From NCBI GenBank assembly GCA_022564545.1, contig JADFLG010000013.1, forward strand, positions 4,203 to 36,378: a stretch of DNA of 32,176 nucleotides, given 5' to 3'. Position 1 is the stretch's first letter; each line of letters starts with the position of its first letter. The position numbers were made by a program, and so were the translations under genes. Positions 14,680 to 24,124 of the stretch are shown piece after piece. The stretch is from Chloroflexota bacterium. Lineage in GTDB: Bacteria > Chloroflexota > Dehalococcoidia > Lucifugimonadales > Lucifugimonadaceae. The notes beneath the pieces are model-generated. The model saw only the letters and a program-made list of their open reading frames with translations. It did no database searches and was not told where the DNA came from.

Positions 14680-16710
14680 TTGAATAGATTCAGAGGCCTC
14701 GTCCTTGTCGCAATACTAGTCGTCCTTTCGGTGGTCGCACTGGCAATCTCCGAGATTAATATCTTCGGTTTTTCCCGCGGTGGCGACAGTGCCCTTGGCC
14801 TGACGCTCGGACTCGACCTTGAGGGCGGGACTCATCTGGTCTACCGTGCCGTGCCCGAGGACGGACGGCAGCCGACACAGGAAGATATGGAAGGCGTCCG
14901 CAACATCATCGACAGGCGGGTTAACGAGTTCGGTGTGAGCGAGGCCAGTGTTCAACTGCTCGGCGGCAGCGCCGGGACCGTTCCCGACCGGGTGCTGGTC
15001 CAGATCCCCGGCCAGACCGGTGCAGCGATCACGCTGAATTTTGGAGCGGATACCGTTTCTGCCAGGACTCTCGAAGCGTTTTTTCACGATAACCTCGACC
15101 GGCCTGATGCCAAAGTGAAGCAGAACGAAAACCGTTCGCTCACTGTTCAACTGGACAAGATCCGTGCTGAGGTAGTCGACAGGAATGGCAACGTTATTAC
15201 GCCCTCAGAAGCGGATGCATGGCGGGAAGCCATTATCGACTGGTTCCCGGTGGCCCTGCAGGTTGGCTATATCTTGCCCGATATCATTCCGCCCGCCGAG
15301 GGCGACGACACAGCAGTTGATCCCGTGACTGCCGAAGTAGGGACGCTTCCCACGCTCGAAGATGTTCAGGCTGCTTTCGCATCGGTTGGGCGCAGCGATG
15401 CCGACATCGACCAGGTCGAGGCTGTAGATGGTCTATTCTCGATCCTTCTAAAGGGGATTGACACCCGCACGACTGATGATGAAGGCAACCCCATCCTGGG
15501 CGAAGACCTGCGAATCCTCAATGCACTCCGCGAGATAGGTACCGTCCAGTTCACTTCCCGCCAGGGGGCTCTCACGCAATGGATAATCGGCGGTGGCATT
15601 CAAGAAGCGAAGAACCTGATCGGCAAAACGGCCCAGCTTGAGTTCCGCTACCGTGAATGCGGCGATTTGCTGCCTCCATCCAGCGATATCCCATGGCCCC
15701 CGGACGGCCTTTCAGTAGACGAGTGGGCTTCCGCGCGGTGCACCAACCCGGCCTACTTCACCGAATCGGCCACCGAGATCGACGCTGCCGACCTGGACGA
15801 TGCGTTTCCCGATATCTCGGGAGGCGGAATCCCGAGGCCCGTCGTTACGCTCGTCTTCAATGACGATGGGGCCGATGCGTTCTTCGACGTTACCGACCGT
15901 GTCGCACGCCAGGGCGACCGGCTGGCAATTTACCTCGATGGCGAAGAACTGGTGGCGCCGGGGGTCGATCAAGCAGTGGGTGGCATTTCCGGTGGACGGG
16001 CAATCATCGAAGGCGGGAGCTTCACTGCGGAGGGAGTCCGAACAATTGCGATTCAGCTCCGTTCCGGTGCGCTGCCTGTCGCCCTTGACCTGATCCAGGA
16101 GCGCAATGTCGATGCCGTACTGGGTAAAGAGTCTCTCGAGCGCAGCCTGGTCGCAGGTGGGGTCGGGCTCGTGCTGCTGCTCATGTTCATGATCGCCTAC
16201 TACAAGATTCCGGGACTCGTGGCGTCCATTGCGCTGATCGCTTATATGGTAATGCTGCTGGCAATCTTCAAAATGATTCCGGTGACCCTCACGCTCTCTG
16301 GCGCAGCTGCGGTGATCCTGTCACTCGGTTTCGCCGTTGACGCCAACATCCTGATAGCGGAGCGCACGAAAGAAGAATTGCGATCGGGCAGGAGCTTGCT
16401 GGCGGCGATTTCCGCAGGATTCGACAGGGCATGGCCATCGATAAGGGACGGGAACGTCTCGACGATTATCGTCGCCCTCGTGCTTTTCTGGTTCGGGGAC
16501 CGGTTCAGTACCAGCGTTATGCAAGGATTCGCCCTGACGCTCGCAATCGGCGTGCTACTTAGCATGTTCACCGCATTTTTCGCCAGCAGGCTATTGCTCC
16601 GCCTGGTCGCAACGTCGAGGCTTGGAAACAACCTGAACCTCTTCGTGCCAGTGCGTGACCGGGGTCACCAGGACCAGCAGGGCGAACCAGCCGTCGGAGG
16701 CAACGCCTGA
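14680..16710 (+). CDS. secD: Protein translocase subunit SecD
   Basis: SecD works with SecF in the membrane, using the proton motive force to help complete Sec-dependent export. The product is 676 aa. It has an N-terminal membrane segment (LVLVAILVVLSVVALAI), then GLTLGLDLEGGTHLVY (the D1 family motif) and a large periplasmic P1 domain with an acidic insert (about 165-270). The P1 head has GRAIIEGGSFTAEGVRTIA and LRSGALPVALDLIQERNVD. Five C-terminal membrane segments include LSLGFAVDANILIAERTKEE, the D4-type motif with its conserved Asp. The start is a TTG at 14680 with CGGA just upstream. The stop overlaps the secF start by one base. Confidence 0.95.
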   Translation: MNRFRGLVLVAILVVLSVVALAISEINIFGFSRGGDSALGLTLGLDLEGGTHLVYRAVPEDGRQPTQEDMEGVRNIIDRRVNEFGVSEASVQLLGGSAGTVPDRVLVQIPGQTGAAITLNFGADTVSARTLEAFFHDNLDRPDAKVKQNENRSLTVQLDKIRAEVVDRNGNVITPSEADAWREAIIDWFPVALQVGYILPDIIPPAEGDDTAVDPVTAEVGTLPTLEDVQAAFASVGRSDADIDQVEAVDGLFSILLKGIDTRTTDDEGNPILGEDLRILNALREIGTVQFTSRQGALTQWIIGGGIQEAKNLIGKTAQLEFRYRECGDLLPPSSDIPWPPDGLSVDEWASARCTNPAYFTESATEIDAADLDDAFPDISGGGIPRPVVTLVFNDDGADAFFDVTDRVARQGDRLAIYLDGEELVAPGVDQAVGGISGGRAIIEGGSFTAEGVRTIAIQLRSGALPVALDLIQERNVDAVLGKESLERSLVAGGVGLVLLLMFMIAYYKIPGLVASIALIAYMVMLLAIFKMIPVTLTLSGAAAVILSLGFAVDANILIAERTKEELRSGRSLLAAISAGFDRAWPSIRDGNVSTIIVALVLFWFGDRFSTSVMQGFALTLAIGVLLSMFTAFFASRLLLRLVATSRLGNNLNLFVPVRDRGHQDQQGEPAVGGNA

Positions 16711-17618
16711 TGGACATCGTCGGAAAGCGTCGGATATTTCTGAGTATTTCGCTAGTGCTGGTCATCCTGTCGGCGGCTGTACTGGTGACTCCCGGGCTGA
16801 ATCTGGGAATCGACTTCACATCTGGTTCGACCGTTACGTTCCGGTTCGAAGGCGGAGACCCCGGTACCGTAAGAGTTAAGGCCGCCCTCGACCGGGCGGA
16901 CCACCCCGAAGCCATCGTTCAGGCTACGGGCGACAACCAGTACTTCATTCGCACCGATGATCTCGGGAATACCGGGTTGGATGCCATCACCGACGAGGTG
17001 GCATTGATGGTCGAGGCGCCGGCCACTGTGCTGGACACCTCTACCGTGGGTGCGTCGGTCGCCGAAGATACCGTCCGAAACGCCGTCGTAGCCGTGATCG
17101 TGGCCGCGGTGTTCGTAATGTTGTACATCATGTATGCGTTTCGCACGGTGCCGTCGTCGTACAAGTACGCCATAGCCGCCATCATTGCGCTCGGGCACGA
17201 TGTATTGATCGTACTTGGCGTGTTCACCGTACTCGGCATGGTGATCAACGCTGAAGTGAACGCAATCTTTATTGTCGGAATCCTCACGGTCATCGGTTAC
17301 TCGGTGAACGACACGATCGTGATCTTCGACCGGATACGTGAGAACGTAACGCTCGCGCCGGCACGCGAGTTCCGAAGCACCGTGAACCTGTCTATCAATG
17401 AATCGATCACACGGTCCCTCGGCACGAGCCTGACGACGATGACCGTGATCACGGCAATGCTGCTCTTTGGCGGGGCGTCTCTCAGGGACTTTCTGATCGT
17501 GTTGCTGGCCGGTGTGATTGTCGGTACTTACAGTTCCATATTCATTGCCGCCCAGGTCCTGGTGCTGTGGGAACATCGAGCGCTCCTGCCCTGGCGACGG
17601 ACTGCCGTTTCGTCCTGA
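16710..17618 (+). CDS. secF: Protein translocase subunit SecF
   Basis: SecF is the partner of SecD in the SecDF export accessory complex of the cytoplasmic membrane. The product is 302 aa with six predicted membrane segments. After the first (ISLVLVILSAAVLV) comes GLNLGIDFTSGSTVTFRF, the family's F1 motif. Later segments hold ILTVIGYSVNDTIVIFDRIR, the F4 motif with the conserved Asp, and NLSINESITRSLGTSLTTM. The ATG at 16710 shares its first base with the secD stop, so translation is coupled. The gene is separate from secD, not fused. Confidence 0.96.
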   Translation: MDIVGKRRIFLSISLVLVILSAAVLVTPGLNLGIDFTSGSTVTFRFEGGDPGTVRVKAALDRADHPEAIVQATGDNQYFIRTDDLGNTGLDAITDEVALMVEAPATVLDTSTVGASVAEDTVRNAVVAVIVAAVFVMLYIMYAFRTVPSSYKYAIAAIIALGHDVLIVLGVFTVLGMVINAEVNAIFIVGILTVIGYSVNDTIVIFDRIRENVTLAPAREFRSTVNLSINESITRSLGTSLTTMTVITAMLLFGGASLRDFLIVLLAGVIVGTYSSIFIAAQVLVLWEHRALLPWRRTAVSS

Positions 17619-17735
17619 CGACCCGGCATAGAAGTCGCACGCCGGAGTATATTCGACTACCATGCGCCATCTGGGAACCATCCCGGTGTGGATGGTAAGG
17701 CGCTTCATTTTAAGGGGATCAGGGAGCCGGACAGG

Positions 17736-18590
17736 ATGCTTATTGGTGCGCATGTTTCCGCAGCGGGTGGAACTTTCAAGGCCGTTGCACGAGCTGAGGA
17801 AATAGGGGCAGAGTGTTTCCAGATATTCGCTTCGTCGCCACGGATGTGGTCTGCAAAGCCAATTCCCGAAAAGGTTGCCGAAAAGTACAGGTCGGAGATG
17901 GAACGCGCCGGCATGGGGCCGACGGTCCTGCACGGAAAGTACCTCATTGCGCTCGGTTCTCCCGATGCCGAGCTGGTTGCAAAATCCGAAACGGCTCTGC
18001 GGGCGGACATGGCAGCGGCCAACATACTGGGAGCACTGGGCGTGATCTTCCACCCGGCGAGCCACCGCGGCCAGGGTTTTGACGCCGTTGTCGACCGGTT
18101 TGCGGCATCGGTGCGCAAAGTCCTCGACAGTGAGCCCGGCGATACATTGCTGATGCTCGAAACCAGTGCCGGAGCAGGAGACCACATCGGGTCGTCGTTC
18201 GCAGAGCTCGGAACTCTCGTCAGGGCCATCGGCGACGACCGCGTGGCCGTCTGCCTTGACACCCAGCACGTCTGGGCCGCAGGTTACGACATTTCGAGCA
18301 CCGACACCCTGAACACGGCGATTGACGAATTCGACAGGGAGATAGGCCTGGATCTACTGCGTTCCGTGCACGCTAACGACTCGATGCGGGGCCTCGGCTC
18401 GGCGGTCGATCGCCACGACAATATTGGCGAAGGATTTATCGGGGCTGCTGGTTTTGCGACGGTGATGTCGCATGAAGCGTTCAAGGATATCCCGTTCTAC
18501 CTTGAGGTTCCCGGCACCAACAAAAGCGGCCCCGACCGACCAAACGTCGACGCGTTGAAGAAGATTCGCACGCAAGTCGGAGCCGGGTAA
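17736..18590 (+). CDS. nfo: Deoxyribonuclease IV (apurinic/apyrimidinic endonuclease)
   Basis: Endonuclease IV cuts the DNA backbone 5' of abasic sites in base-excision repair and needs three zinc ions. The product is 284 aa and begins MLIGAHVSAAGG, the family N-terminus, so the ATG at 17736 is used rather than the GTG at 17688. Zinc-ligand motifs are visible: HPASHRGQG, MLETSAGAGDHIGSSFAEL, CLDTQHVWAAGYD, HANDSMRGLGSAVDRHDNIG and LEVPGTNKSGPDR. GGGAG lies about 11 bases upstream. A TATATT at 17648-17653 may be its own -10 element. It is followed after seven bases by a small metallopeptidase gene. Confidence 0.95.
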   Translation: MLIGAHVSAAGGTFKAVARAEEIGAECFQIFASSPRMWSAKPIPEKVAEKYRSEMERAGMGPTVLHGKYLIALGSPDAELVAKSETALRADMAAANILGALGVIFHPASHRGQGFDAVVDRFAASVRKVLDSEPGDTLLMLETSAGAGDHIGSSFAELGTLVRAIGDDRVAVCLDTQHVWAAGYDISSTDTLNTAIDEFDREIGLDLLRSVHANDSMRGLGSAVDRHDNIGEGFIGAAGFATVMSHEAFKDIPFYLEVPGTNKSGPDRPNVDALKKIRTQVGAG

Positions 18591-18597
18591 GTCAGCG

Positions 18598-18969
18598 TTG
18601 CGAGTGAGCAGGGACAGTTTTGAGAAACTCGTGCGTGACGCTGTTTCTTCGTTGCCCGACCGGTTCCTGAAGAAGATGGGCAACGTCGGGGTTGTTGTCG
18701 CCGACCGCCCGACATACGCTCAGAGGGCCCAGAACGACCTGGGGCCGCAAGACACGCTGTTCGGGCTATACGAAGGAGTGCCGCTGACAGAACGCGGCGC
18801 ATATGTGCCACCCCTGCCCGACGTTATAACCCTGTTCCAGGAACCGATTGAAGATTCTTGCGATTCGATGGAAAAACTTGAACGGCAGGTGCGAATTACG
18901 GTTGCGCACGAAGTGGCCCATTACTTCGGGTTTTCCGACGATGAACTGGCCGACATGGGGATCGGCTGA
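18598..18969 (+). CDS. Zincin-like metallopeptidase family protein
   Basis: This is a small (123 aa) cytoplasmic protein of the family of minimal zincins often annotated as metallopeptidase or possibly immunity-like proteins. The zinc motif HEVAHYFGF (His104, Glu105, His108) is followed by Asp114/Asp115, which fits the third ligand. The conserved LFGLYEGVPLTERG and ITLFQEPI segments are also present. The start is a TTG at 18598, or a GTG at 18604. Its stop overlaps the next gene's ATG by one base, so it is likely co-translated with the phosphodiesterase. The substrate is unknown. Confidence 0.85.
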   Translation: MRVSRDSFEKLVRDAVSSLPDRFLKKMGNVGVVVADRPTYAQRAQNDLGPQDTLFGLYEGVPLTERGAYVPPLPDVITLFQEPIEDSCDSMEKLERQVRITVAHEVAHYFGFSDDELADMGIG

Positions 18970-20447
18970 TGCCGGGACCAAGATTAGTGATAGCAGTGTT
19001 CGACGGGCTGCAGCCTTCACAGGTATCCCGCGAGCGGATGCCGGTCGTAAGCGGGCTTGCCACCAACGGCGTCAGGTTCCTGCATAACCACGCTGTGTTT
19101 CCGACGGTCACCAGGGCCAACTCGGCGACCCTCGTGACCGGCGTGACACCGGGCAAGCATGGCCTTACCGCAAACAAGTCCATCTTTCCCGAGTACTCTA
19201 AAACGGTGGTTGTCGATGCTCTCTTTCCGGAACTGGCTGAGATCAACCGACTCACCGGGGGCAGGCTGCTTTTTACGCCCACCATTGGCCAGCTGATGGG
19301 CGAGCAGGGTCTCAAATGGGTGTCCGTGGTCGGTGGCACGAGCGGAAACGCGTTCGTCCAGCACCCGAACGCAACTGAATTTGGCGGCGTAGTTATCCAC
19401 CCCGAGTTCACGAACCCTCCGTTTCATCACACCGAAATCGTAAGCAGATTCGGAGAGTGGCCTGCTAAAGAGGCCCCTGCCGCCGAACTCGTAAAACGGA
19501 CAGCCGAGGTGGCGATCGAATACGCAGTCCAGGAGCTGGGCCCCGATGTCCTGCTCGTCTGGTTCCCGGAGCCCGACACGTCCCAGCATGCGTTCGGCGT
19601 CGATAGCCCCGAAGCACAGGAAATGTATTCAGTGGCCGATGGGCAGCTTGGCCGGGTCCTGGGCGCTGTGCAAGAGCGAGGAGACGAGCCGGATGTCTTC
19701 GTTGTGTCGGACCACGGTTATTCGACGATAGATTCAGTGATCGACGTTCACAAAGAACTGGCGAAATCCGGGTTCAGGCCCGATGGCATTGATAGCGGCT
19801 CTGGGGGCGGCCCAGATGGCGATAGCGACAGAGTCGTTGTCGCTGAAAACGGCGGTTCGGTGCTGCTGTACGTTCCGGACAATAGCCGGCAGCTGACAGT
19901 CCGACTACTGAAATGGCTGTCTGCTCAGCGATGGGTCGGGGCGATCGCAACCGATATGGCAAACCCTGGCATACCCGGCGTTGTTGCGATCAGCGATATT
20001 GGACTTGACGGCCAGCGCGCACCGGATATCGCCGTGGCAATGCGGTCCCACGACACGGCTCGACCGGCACCGCATGCGAGAACGGGGGCGTCAGCCGGGG
20101 GCAAGCTCGGGGCGGGTTCTCACGGTGGTGGCAGCCCTGGCGAACTCCACAACACGCTTATCGCCAGCGGCCCGTCGTTCAGGTCGGGCCTTGAGTCAAG
20201 TTTGCCAAGCGGCAACATCGATATTGCGCCAACAGTCCTTGAGCTGCTCGGCCTTCCTGTTCCCGACCACTTCGATGGTCGCGTGCTCCGGGAGGCACTT
20301 CAGAGCCAGGGGTCCCACGCCCGCGCCGTGCCTGGACGGCCGAAGGAATTTCCGTCCACAGCCAAACCAATGAACAGGCCTGCGACGAAACCGGTCATCA
20401 AAAAGGTTCGAGTGGATAATACCGAATACCTGTGCTCGTTCGGTTAA
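18969..20447 (+). CDS. Type I phosphodiesterase / nucleotide pyrophosphatase (alkaline phosphatase superfamily)
   Basis: The enzyme would hydrolyse phosphodiester or phosphonate bonds with two zinc ions. The product is 492 aa. Metal and catalytic residues are visible: VFDG (Asp12), FPTVTRANSATLVTG with the probable nucleophile Thr48, the EPDTSQHAFG segment (Asp and His), VVSDHGYS (Asp-His) and GSHGG (His). The C-terminus has IDIAPTVLELLGLPVPDHFDG, typical of the superfamily, then a basic Pro-rich tail of about 50 residues. There is no signal peptide, so it appears cytoplasmic. It is coupled by overlap to the metallopeptidase gene. The substrate cannot be read from sequence. Confidence 0.88.
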   Translation: MPGPRLVIAVFDGLQPSQVSRERMPVVSGLATNGVRFLHNHAVFPTVTRANSATLVTGVTPGKHGLTANKSIFPEYSKTVVVDALFPELAEINRLTGGRLLFTPTIGQLMGEQGLKWVSVVGGTSGNAFVQHPNATEFGGVVIHPEFTNPPFHHTEIVSRFGEWPAKEAPAAELVKRTAEVAIEYAVQELGPDVLLVWFPEPDTSQHAFGVDSPEAQEMYSVADGQLGRVLGAVQERGDEPDVFVVSDHGYSTIDSVIDVHKELAKSGFRPDGIDSGSGGGPDGDSDRVVVAENGGSVLLYVPDNSRQLTVRLLKWLSAQRWVGAIATDMANPGIPGVVAISDIGLDGQRAPDIAVAMRSHDTARPAPHARTGASAGGKLGAGSHGGGSPGELHNTLIASGPSFRSGLESSLPSGNIDIAPTVLELLGLPVPDHFDGRVLREALQSQGSHARAVPGRPKEFPSTAKPMNRPATKPVIKKVRVDNTEYLCSFG

Positions 20448-20562
20448 CTTTGCCCCGCGACAATCAAATACCTGAACCCGGCACCGATTCCGCACCATCC
20501 GGTCTGTTATTGGTCATTCACATATGAGAACGTAGTGAAACCGAAAAACGGGTAACCCGAAC

Positions 20563-23106
20563 ATGGTCAGTTCAAAACTAGAAAACGAACCGACAGGTAA
20601 AAAACTGCCTCGCATCGAGATTCGGATGCTGTCGTTCGACCTGGTTGAACGCGTCGAGATCGCACGTTTATTGACCGACGCCGGGTACTCAGTGCGCAAC
20701 GAATTGGCGGCCAATTTCGACAGGTTCGAGTCGCGCGTGACGGACGATGACTGGGACGTCATATTCGTGGATGCCCGCGTTCCGTACGATTCTGTGTCCC
20801 GTGCCCTTGACCTGGTCCGGGCAATCGGGTCAGACGTCCCTGTTTTCGCCCTGGTCGATTCCCACCAGGAAAACCAGGCTGAGTTGATGGAGCTTGGAAT
20901 CGCCGACCTTTTCACTTCCGACGACTTACAGCGGCTACCGGGCATCATCACACGAGGACTCGAAGCAAGCGACGATCGGAAAATCGCGATCGAGGCCCGG
21001 CGTCTGCAGAACGAAATCGAATTCGCCGGAGACGAGCGGGCGGTCCTCGCGGAGATCGGTCGACTGGTCTCATCGTCCCCGGACATAGGCCAGGTCTACG
21101 ACCAACTGGTCGAACAGGTCAAGATTTTAATTCCGCTTGAAACGGCTGCGATTGCGGTTGCCGATGTCGCCAGCGACTCCGTCACTATCGAGTACCTGTC
21201 AGGCCGGGAACTCCCCGGTTTTGACCGGGGCCGGGTCATGGCAATGTCAGGGTTCACGTCGATAAACCAGCTGCCCCAGTTCGTCTTCGTCTTCGACACC
21301 GAATTGATGGAACAGATGCGTACGGAGTTCCCCGGAATCCGGGAACTGCTCAATGCTGGCGTCAGGTCCATAATGGTCGCCCCTCTGGTCCACCGCGATG
21401 AAGTAGTTGGGTTTTTTGCGACGGGCACCTCCACCGAGAACGCCTACGAACCTGAACACGTGGCAGCAGTGGAGCAGATAGCGGCGCAGATTTCCGGGGC
21501 TCTGGCCAACTCGAGACTGCACATCCACATCAGCCGCATCGCGCGGGAGCGGGAGACCTTGATCCAGATCGGGCGCGATGCGGCCGCAGCGCGCGACCTT
21601 CAGAGCCTGTACGGAAGTGTCTTCAAGAACTTGAAAAACCTTCTGCCTGTCGATCGCGGAGTGATCGCGCTGCTAAAGGGCGAAGACGGCAAGTCGTTGG
21701 CGATCGAATACGTTGAAGGGCTAGATATAGAAGGCCTCAGGGTGGGCGATAACCTGGAGTTACTCGAATCCTCGACTGCCGTGCTGACCGGGTCTCAACC
21801 GGTCACCGTAGACAACGCTGCCAACCGGGAGCCGTTTGATCTGACCGACGGCAAGCTGATTACCGCTGGCCTCCCATCCACCATGAGGACACCGCTCAGG
21901 GCACGCGACTCCATAGTCGGTCTGATAGCCGTCAGCGCCCGCGACGACCGGGCCTTCACCCAGGACCACCTTTCTGCGCTGGAACGGGTCTCCATCCAAA
22001 TATCGCCAGTAATCGAATCGTTTTCGCTGCTCAATCAGGTCCAGAGCCTTGCGGCTGCCGTGGAAACGACATTGGACCTCTTCGCAATCACCGACCTCCA
22101 GGGCGTCACCAGCTACCTGAACCCGGCAGGTATCCGGTTGATCGGACTTGAAGAGGGCGCTTCCGGTGTTGGTGTTGACCTGAAAGATTTCATGTCACCT
22201 GAACAGGCCGAGATCGTCAGTAGCACCGGACTTGCCCAGGCCTCTGAGACAGGCGGTTGGCAAACCGAGATTTCGATAACCCCGCGAAATTCGGAGAGGC
22301 CAATCCCCGTGGAATTGCTGCTCGTTCCAGTCAGGAACCCGAGCGGGGGCCCGGGCAGAGAAGTGACGACTGTGAACGTGTTTATGCGCGATCTTCGAGA
22401 CCGCGAGGCCCTCCAGGTCGAACGCCGGGAGTTCGTCTTGACCGTGTCGCATGAACTGCAAACTCCGTTGACCAGCATGAAGATGTATGCCGACATGCTC
22501 GGCGAAGGGGATGCGGGTGAGCTTACGGATCAACAGCAAAGACTGGTAAATAATCTAAAATCCACCGTCGACCGATTGTCTCGGATGGTCGACGATTTAA
22601 ACGCCGTGTCGTTGCTTGAAGCCGGACGGTTCAACCTGCGCACCGAGAGGTTTGATCTCGATGACCTGGTCATCTCGGCGATCGAGATTTCGGAACCGGC
22701 CTTTGCAGATCGCGGCATGCGCGCGCGGATGGTGCAGCCGGGTGCCGCAGTCACCGTCAATGCCGACCGTGAACGGACGCTTCAAGTAATGGTCAACCTC
22801 CTGAATAATGCGGCCAAATATGCCGAGGCCGACACCGAAACAGTAGTTACCGTTTCAGTAATTGGCAGCGAAGTCAAAGTCGAAGTTGCCAACAAAGGCC
22901 CGGGAATCGCCGAGGAAGACCTGCAGGCGGTGTTCGAAAGCTTCTATCGAAGTGAAAGTGCGCGCGTTTCCAGGATTCCCGGCTCGGGGCTGGGGCTTTC
23001 GATTGCCCGCGGGTTCGTTGAAGCCCAGGGCGGAAAAATCTGGGCGGAGAGCACGTTGGGCGAAGGCAGCACATTCATATTTACGTTGCCCCTGGCAACC
23101 GGGTGA
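20563..23106 (+). CDS. Sensor histidine kinase with pseudo-receiver, two GAF and one PAS domain
   Basis: The product is 847 aa with no membrane segment, so it is a cytoplasmic sensor. In order: a receiver-like domain (about 17-135) with an Asp at 70 in VIFVDARV but without the second acidic residue and the Lys of active receivers; GAF 1 (about 150-310); GAF 2 (about 325-495); a PAS-like domain (about 500-620). A HisKA domain follows with the phospho-acceptor His630 in VSHELQTPLTSM. The ATPase domain has N-box NLLNNAAKY (about 745), GPGIAEEDL (about 779) and GSGLGLSIARG (about 807). No response regulator is nearby. The signal is unknown; GAF domains suggest a small ligand or redox cue. No clear Shine-Dalgarno precedes the ATG. 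Confidence 0.92.
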   Translation: MVSSKLENEPTGKKLPRIEIRMLSFDLVERVEIARLLTDAGYSVRNELAANFDRFESRVTDDDWDVIFVDARVPYDSVSRALDLVRAIGSDVPVFALVDSHQENQAELMELGIADLFTSDDLQRLPGIITRGLEASDDRKIAIEARRLQNEIEFAGDERAVLAEIGRLVSSSPDIGQVYDQLVEQVKILIPLETAAIAVADVASDSVTIEYLSGRELPGFDRGRVMAMSGFTSINQLPQFVFVFDTELMEQMRTEFPGIRELLNAGVRSIMVAPLVHRDEVVGFFATGTSTENAYEPEHVAAVEQIAAQISGALANSRLHIHISRIARERETLIQIGRDAAAARDLQSLYGSVFKNLKNLLPVDRGVIALLKGEDGKSLAIEYVEGLDIEGLRVGDNLELLESSTAVLTGSQPVTVDNAANREPFDLTDGKLITAGLPSTMRTPLRARDSIVGLIAVSARDDRAFTQDHLSALERVSIQISPVIESFSLLNQVQSLAAAVETTLDLFAITDLQGVTSYLNPAGIRLIGLEEGASGVGVDLKDFMSPEQAEIVSSTGLAQASETGGWQTEISITPRNSERPIPVELLLVPVRNPSGGPGREVTTVNVFMRDLRDREALQVERREFVLTVSHELQTPLTSMKMYADMLGEGDAGELTDQQQRLVNNLKSTVDRLSRMVDDLNAVSLLEAGRFNLRTERFDLDDLVISAIEISEPAFADRGMRARMVQPGAAVTVNADRERTLQVMVNLLNNAAKYAEADTETVVTVSVIGSEVKVEVANKGPGIAEEDLQAVFESFYRSESARVSRIPGSGLGLSIARGFVEAQGGKIWAESTLGEGSTFIFTLPLATG

Positions 23107-23126
23107 AAATTCCTACCTCCTTTCCA

Positions 23127-23154
23127 GTTAGGGGTTGGGTCGAACCCAGCTAAC
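23127..23154. other. Hairpin between convergent histidine kinase and NIPSNAP genes
   Basis: GTTAG/CTAAC and TGGGT/ACCCA form a stem with an internal loop and a CGA apex, between two convergent stop codons (23106 and 23213). It has no T-run, so at best it is a weak terminator. The rest of this 106-bp gap shows nothing else. Confidence 0.35.
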
Positions 23155-23212
23155 GCAAACCACCCTGCGACCAGGCCCGGCCTGCACGCCTGGCGACGAA
23201 CGTCCAGCAAAA

Positions 23213-23830
23213 TCAGGAAAGAGGGCTGAACGAGAACGGCAAAAATATCGTGTTTTCCTGGTGCAGCGGTGCCGGACCACCCGGGGCCGGCCAGATTTTC
23301 CGTTCCATCATTTCCGCCCGAACCCGTGCCCGCTCCTCAAGCGACGGGTAAGCCCACATATGCGCCCATTTGTTCAGGTCCCCGATCTCCGTGTACCACG
23401 CCCCGATGAACGACGAATGCTTCCGGCGCTCGTCGATCGCTTTTGACCACGCATCGATCACTTTCGGAATATCCCCCGCCGCATACATGTAGGTCCGAAG
23501 CTCGTAAAACGGCCCCTGTTCGCCCGAGATCGACTCGTCGTTGAACGGCGACGGAACGTAGATCTCCGTATTCTGACCCGCCAGCAAAGGCGCCGTTGGC
23601 GGCGGCCAGGAATCTAAACTCGACACCTTCTCCCGCACCTCAGTCCGCTCCTGCAGGTCCCTGTATGGCCAGATGTGCAACGCCTGGTTCAACTGCCCGA
23701 ACTCGGAATACCAGTAACCGAAAAGCGGCGAGTGGTTCAGCCGCCCCGCCCCCAGCGACTTCTCCAGAATCGAGTCATACTGCCCCAGAGTCCTCGGCTT
23801 CAGGTCATACGTCCGAAACTCGTAGATCAT
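23213..23830 (-). CDS. NIPSNAP family protein, two domains
   Basis: The product is 205 aa and consists of two tandem NIPSNAP/ferredoxin-like alpha+beta domains. The first starts MIYEFRTYDLKPRTLGQYD with LFGYWYSEFGQLNQALHIWPY; the second has FYELRTYMYAAGDIPKVIDAW with FIGAWYTEIGDLNKWAHMWAY. The two halves match closely, as expected of an internal duplication. The frame is open to 24016, but the ATG at 23830, with AAGGA eight bases upstream, begins the domain and is preferred. The biochemical role of bacterial NIPSNAP proteins is not established. It is convergent with the kinase and stands alone. Confidence 0.9.
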   Translation of the reverse strand: MIYEFRTYDLKPRTLGQYDSILEKSLGAGRLNHSPLFGYWYSEFGQLNQALHIWPYRDLQERTEVREKVSSLDSWPPPTAPLLAGQNTEIYVPSPFNDESISGEQGPFYELRTYMYAAGDIPKVIDAWSKAIDERRKHSSFIGAWYTEIGDLNKWAHMWAYPSLEERARVRAEMMERKIWPAPGGPAPLHQENTIFLPFSFSPLS

Positions 23831-24124
23831 GAATTTTTCCTTGCAGGGAACCTGGATGATGGTGATAACCGGTTCGTGTCCGGGCGAAAAATTGCGATTT
23901 GCAGCGGGAGAATAGCACCATCTATCGGCCAGAGTATTTAATTCATGCACCATGCCGGTTACGAGACTCTCGCCCGTCAATCGGTTGGAGATACGTAATG
24001 AGGCCGCGTATGGCATACGATATTTCTGGCTGGCAAACTATGTTCGGTAATTACGCAGGCTTTGCCCAATGCAACCAGATGATGCTTGAGACATGTCGCA
24101 CGTAGTGATCCTGATTCGGAACCA

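Noticed and set aside
16752-18269. 505-codon minus-strand open frame opposite secF and nfo
   Set aside because: It is antisense to two clear genes, has no recognisable domain, and arises from GC-rich codon bias in the sense genes.
23101-23125. GGGTGAAAATTCC resembling the start of an FMN riboswitch
   Set aside because: The other conserved blocks are missing and the riboflavin genes are 2 kb away; it lies at the end of the histidine kinase gene.
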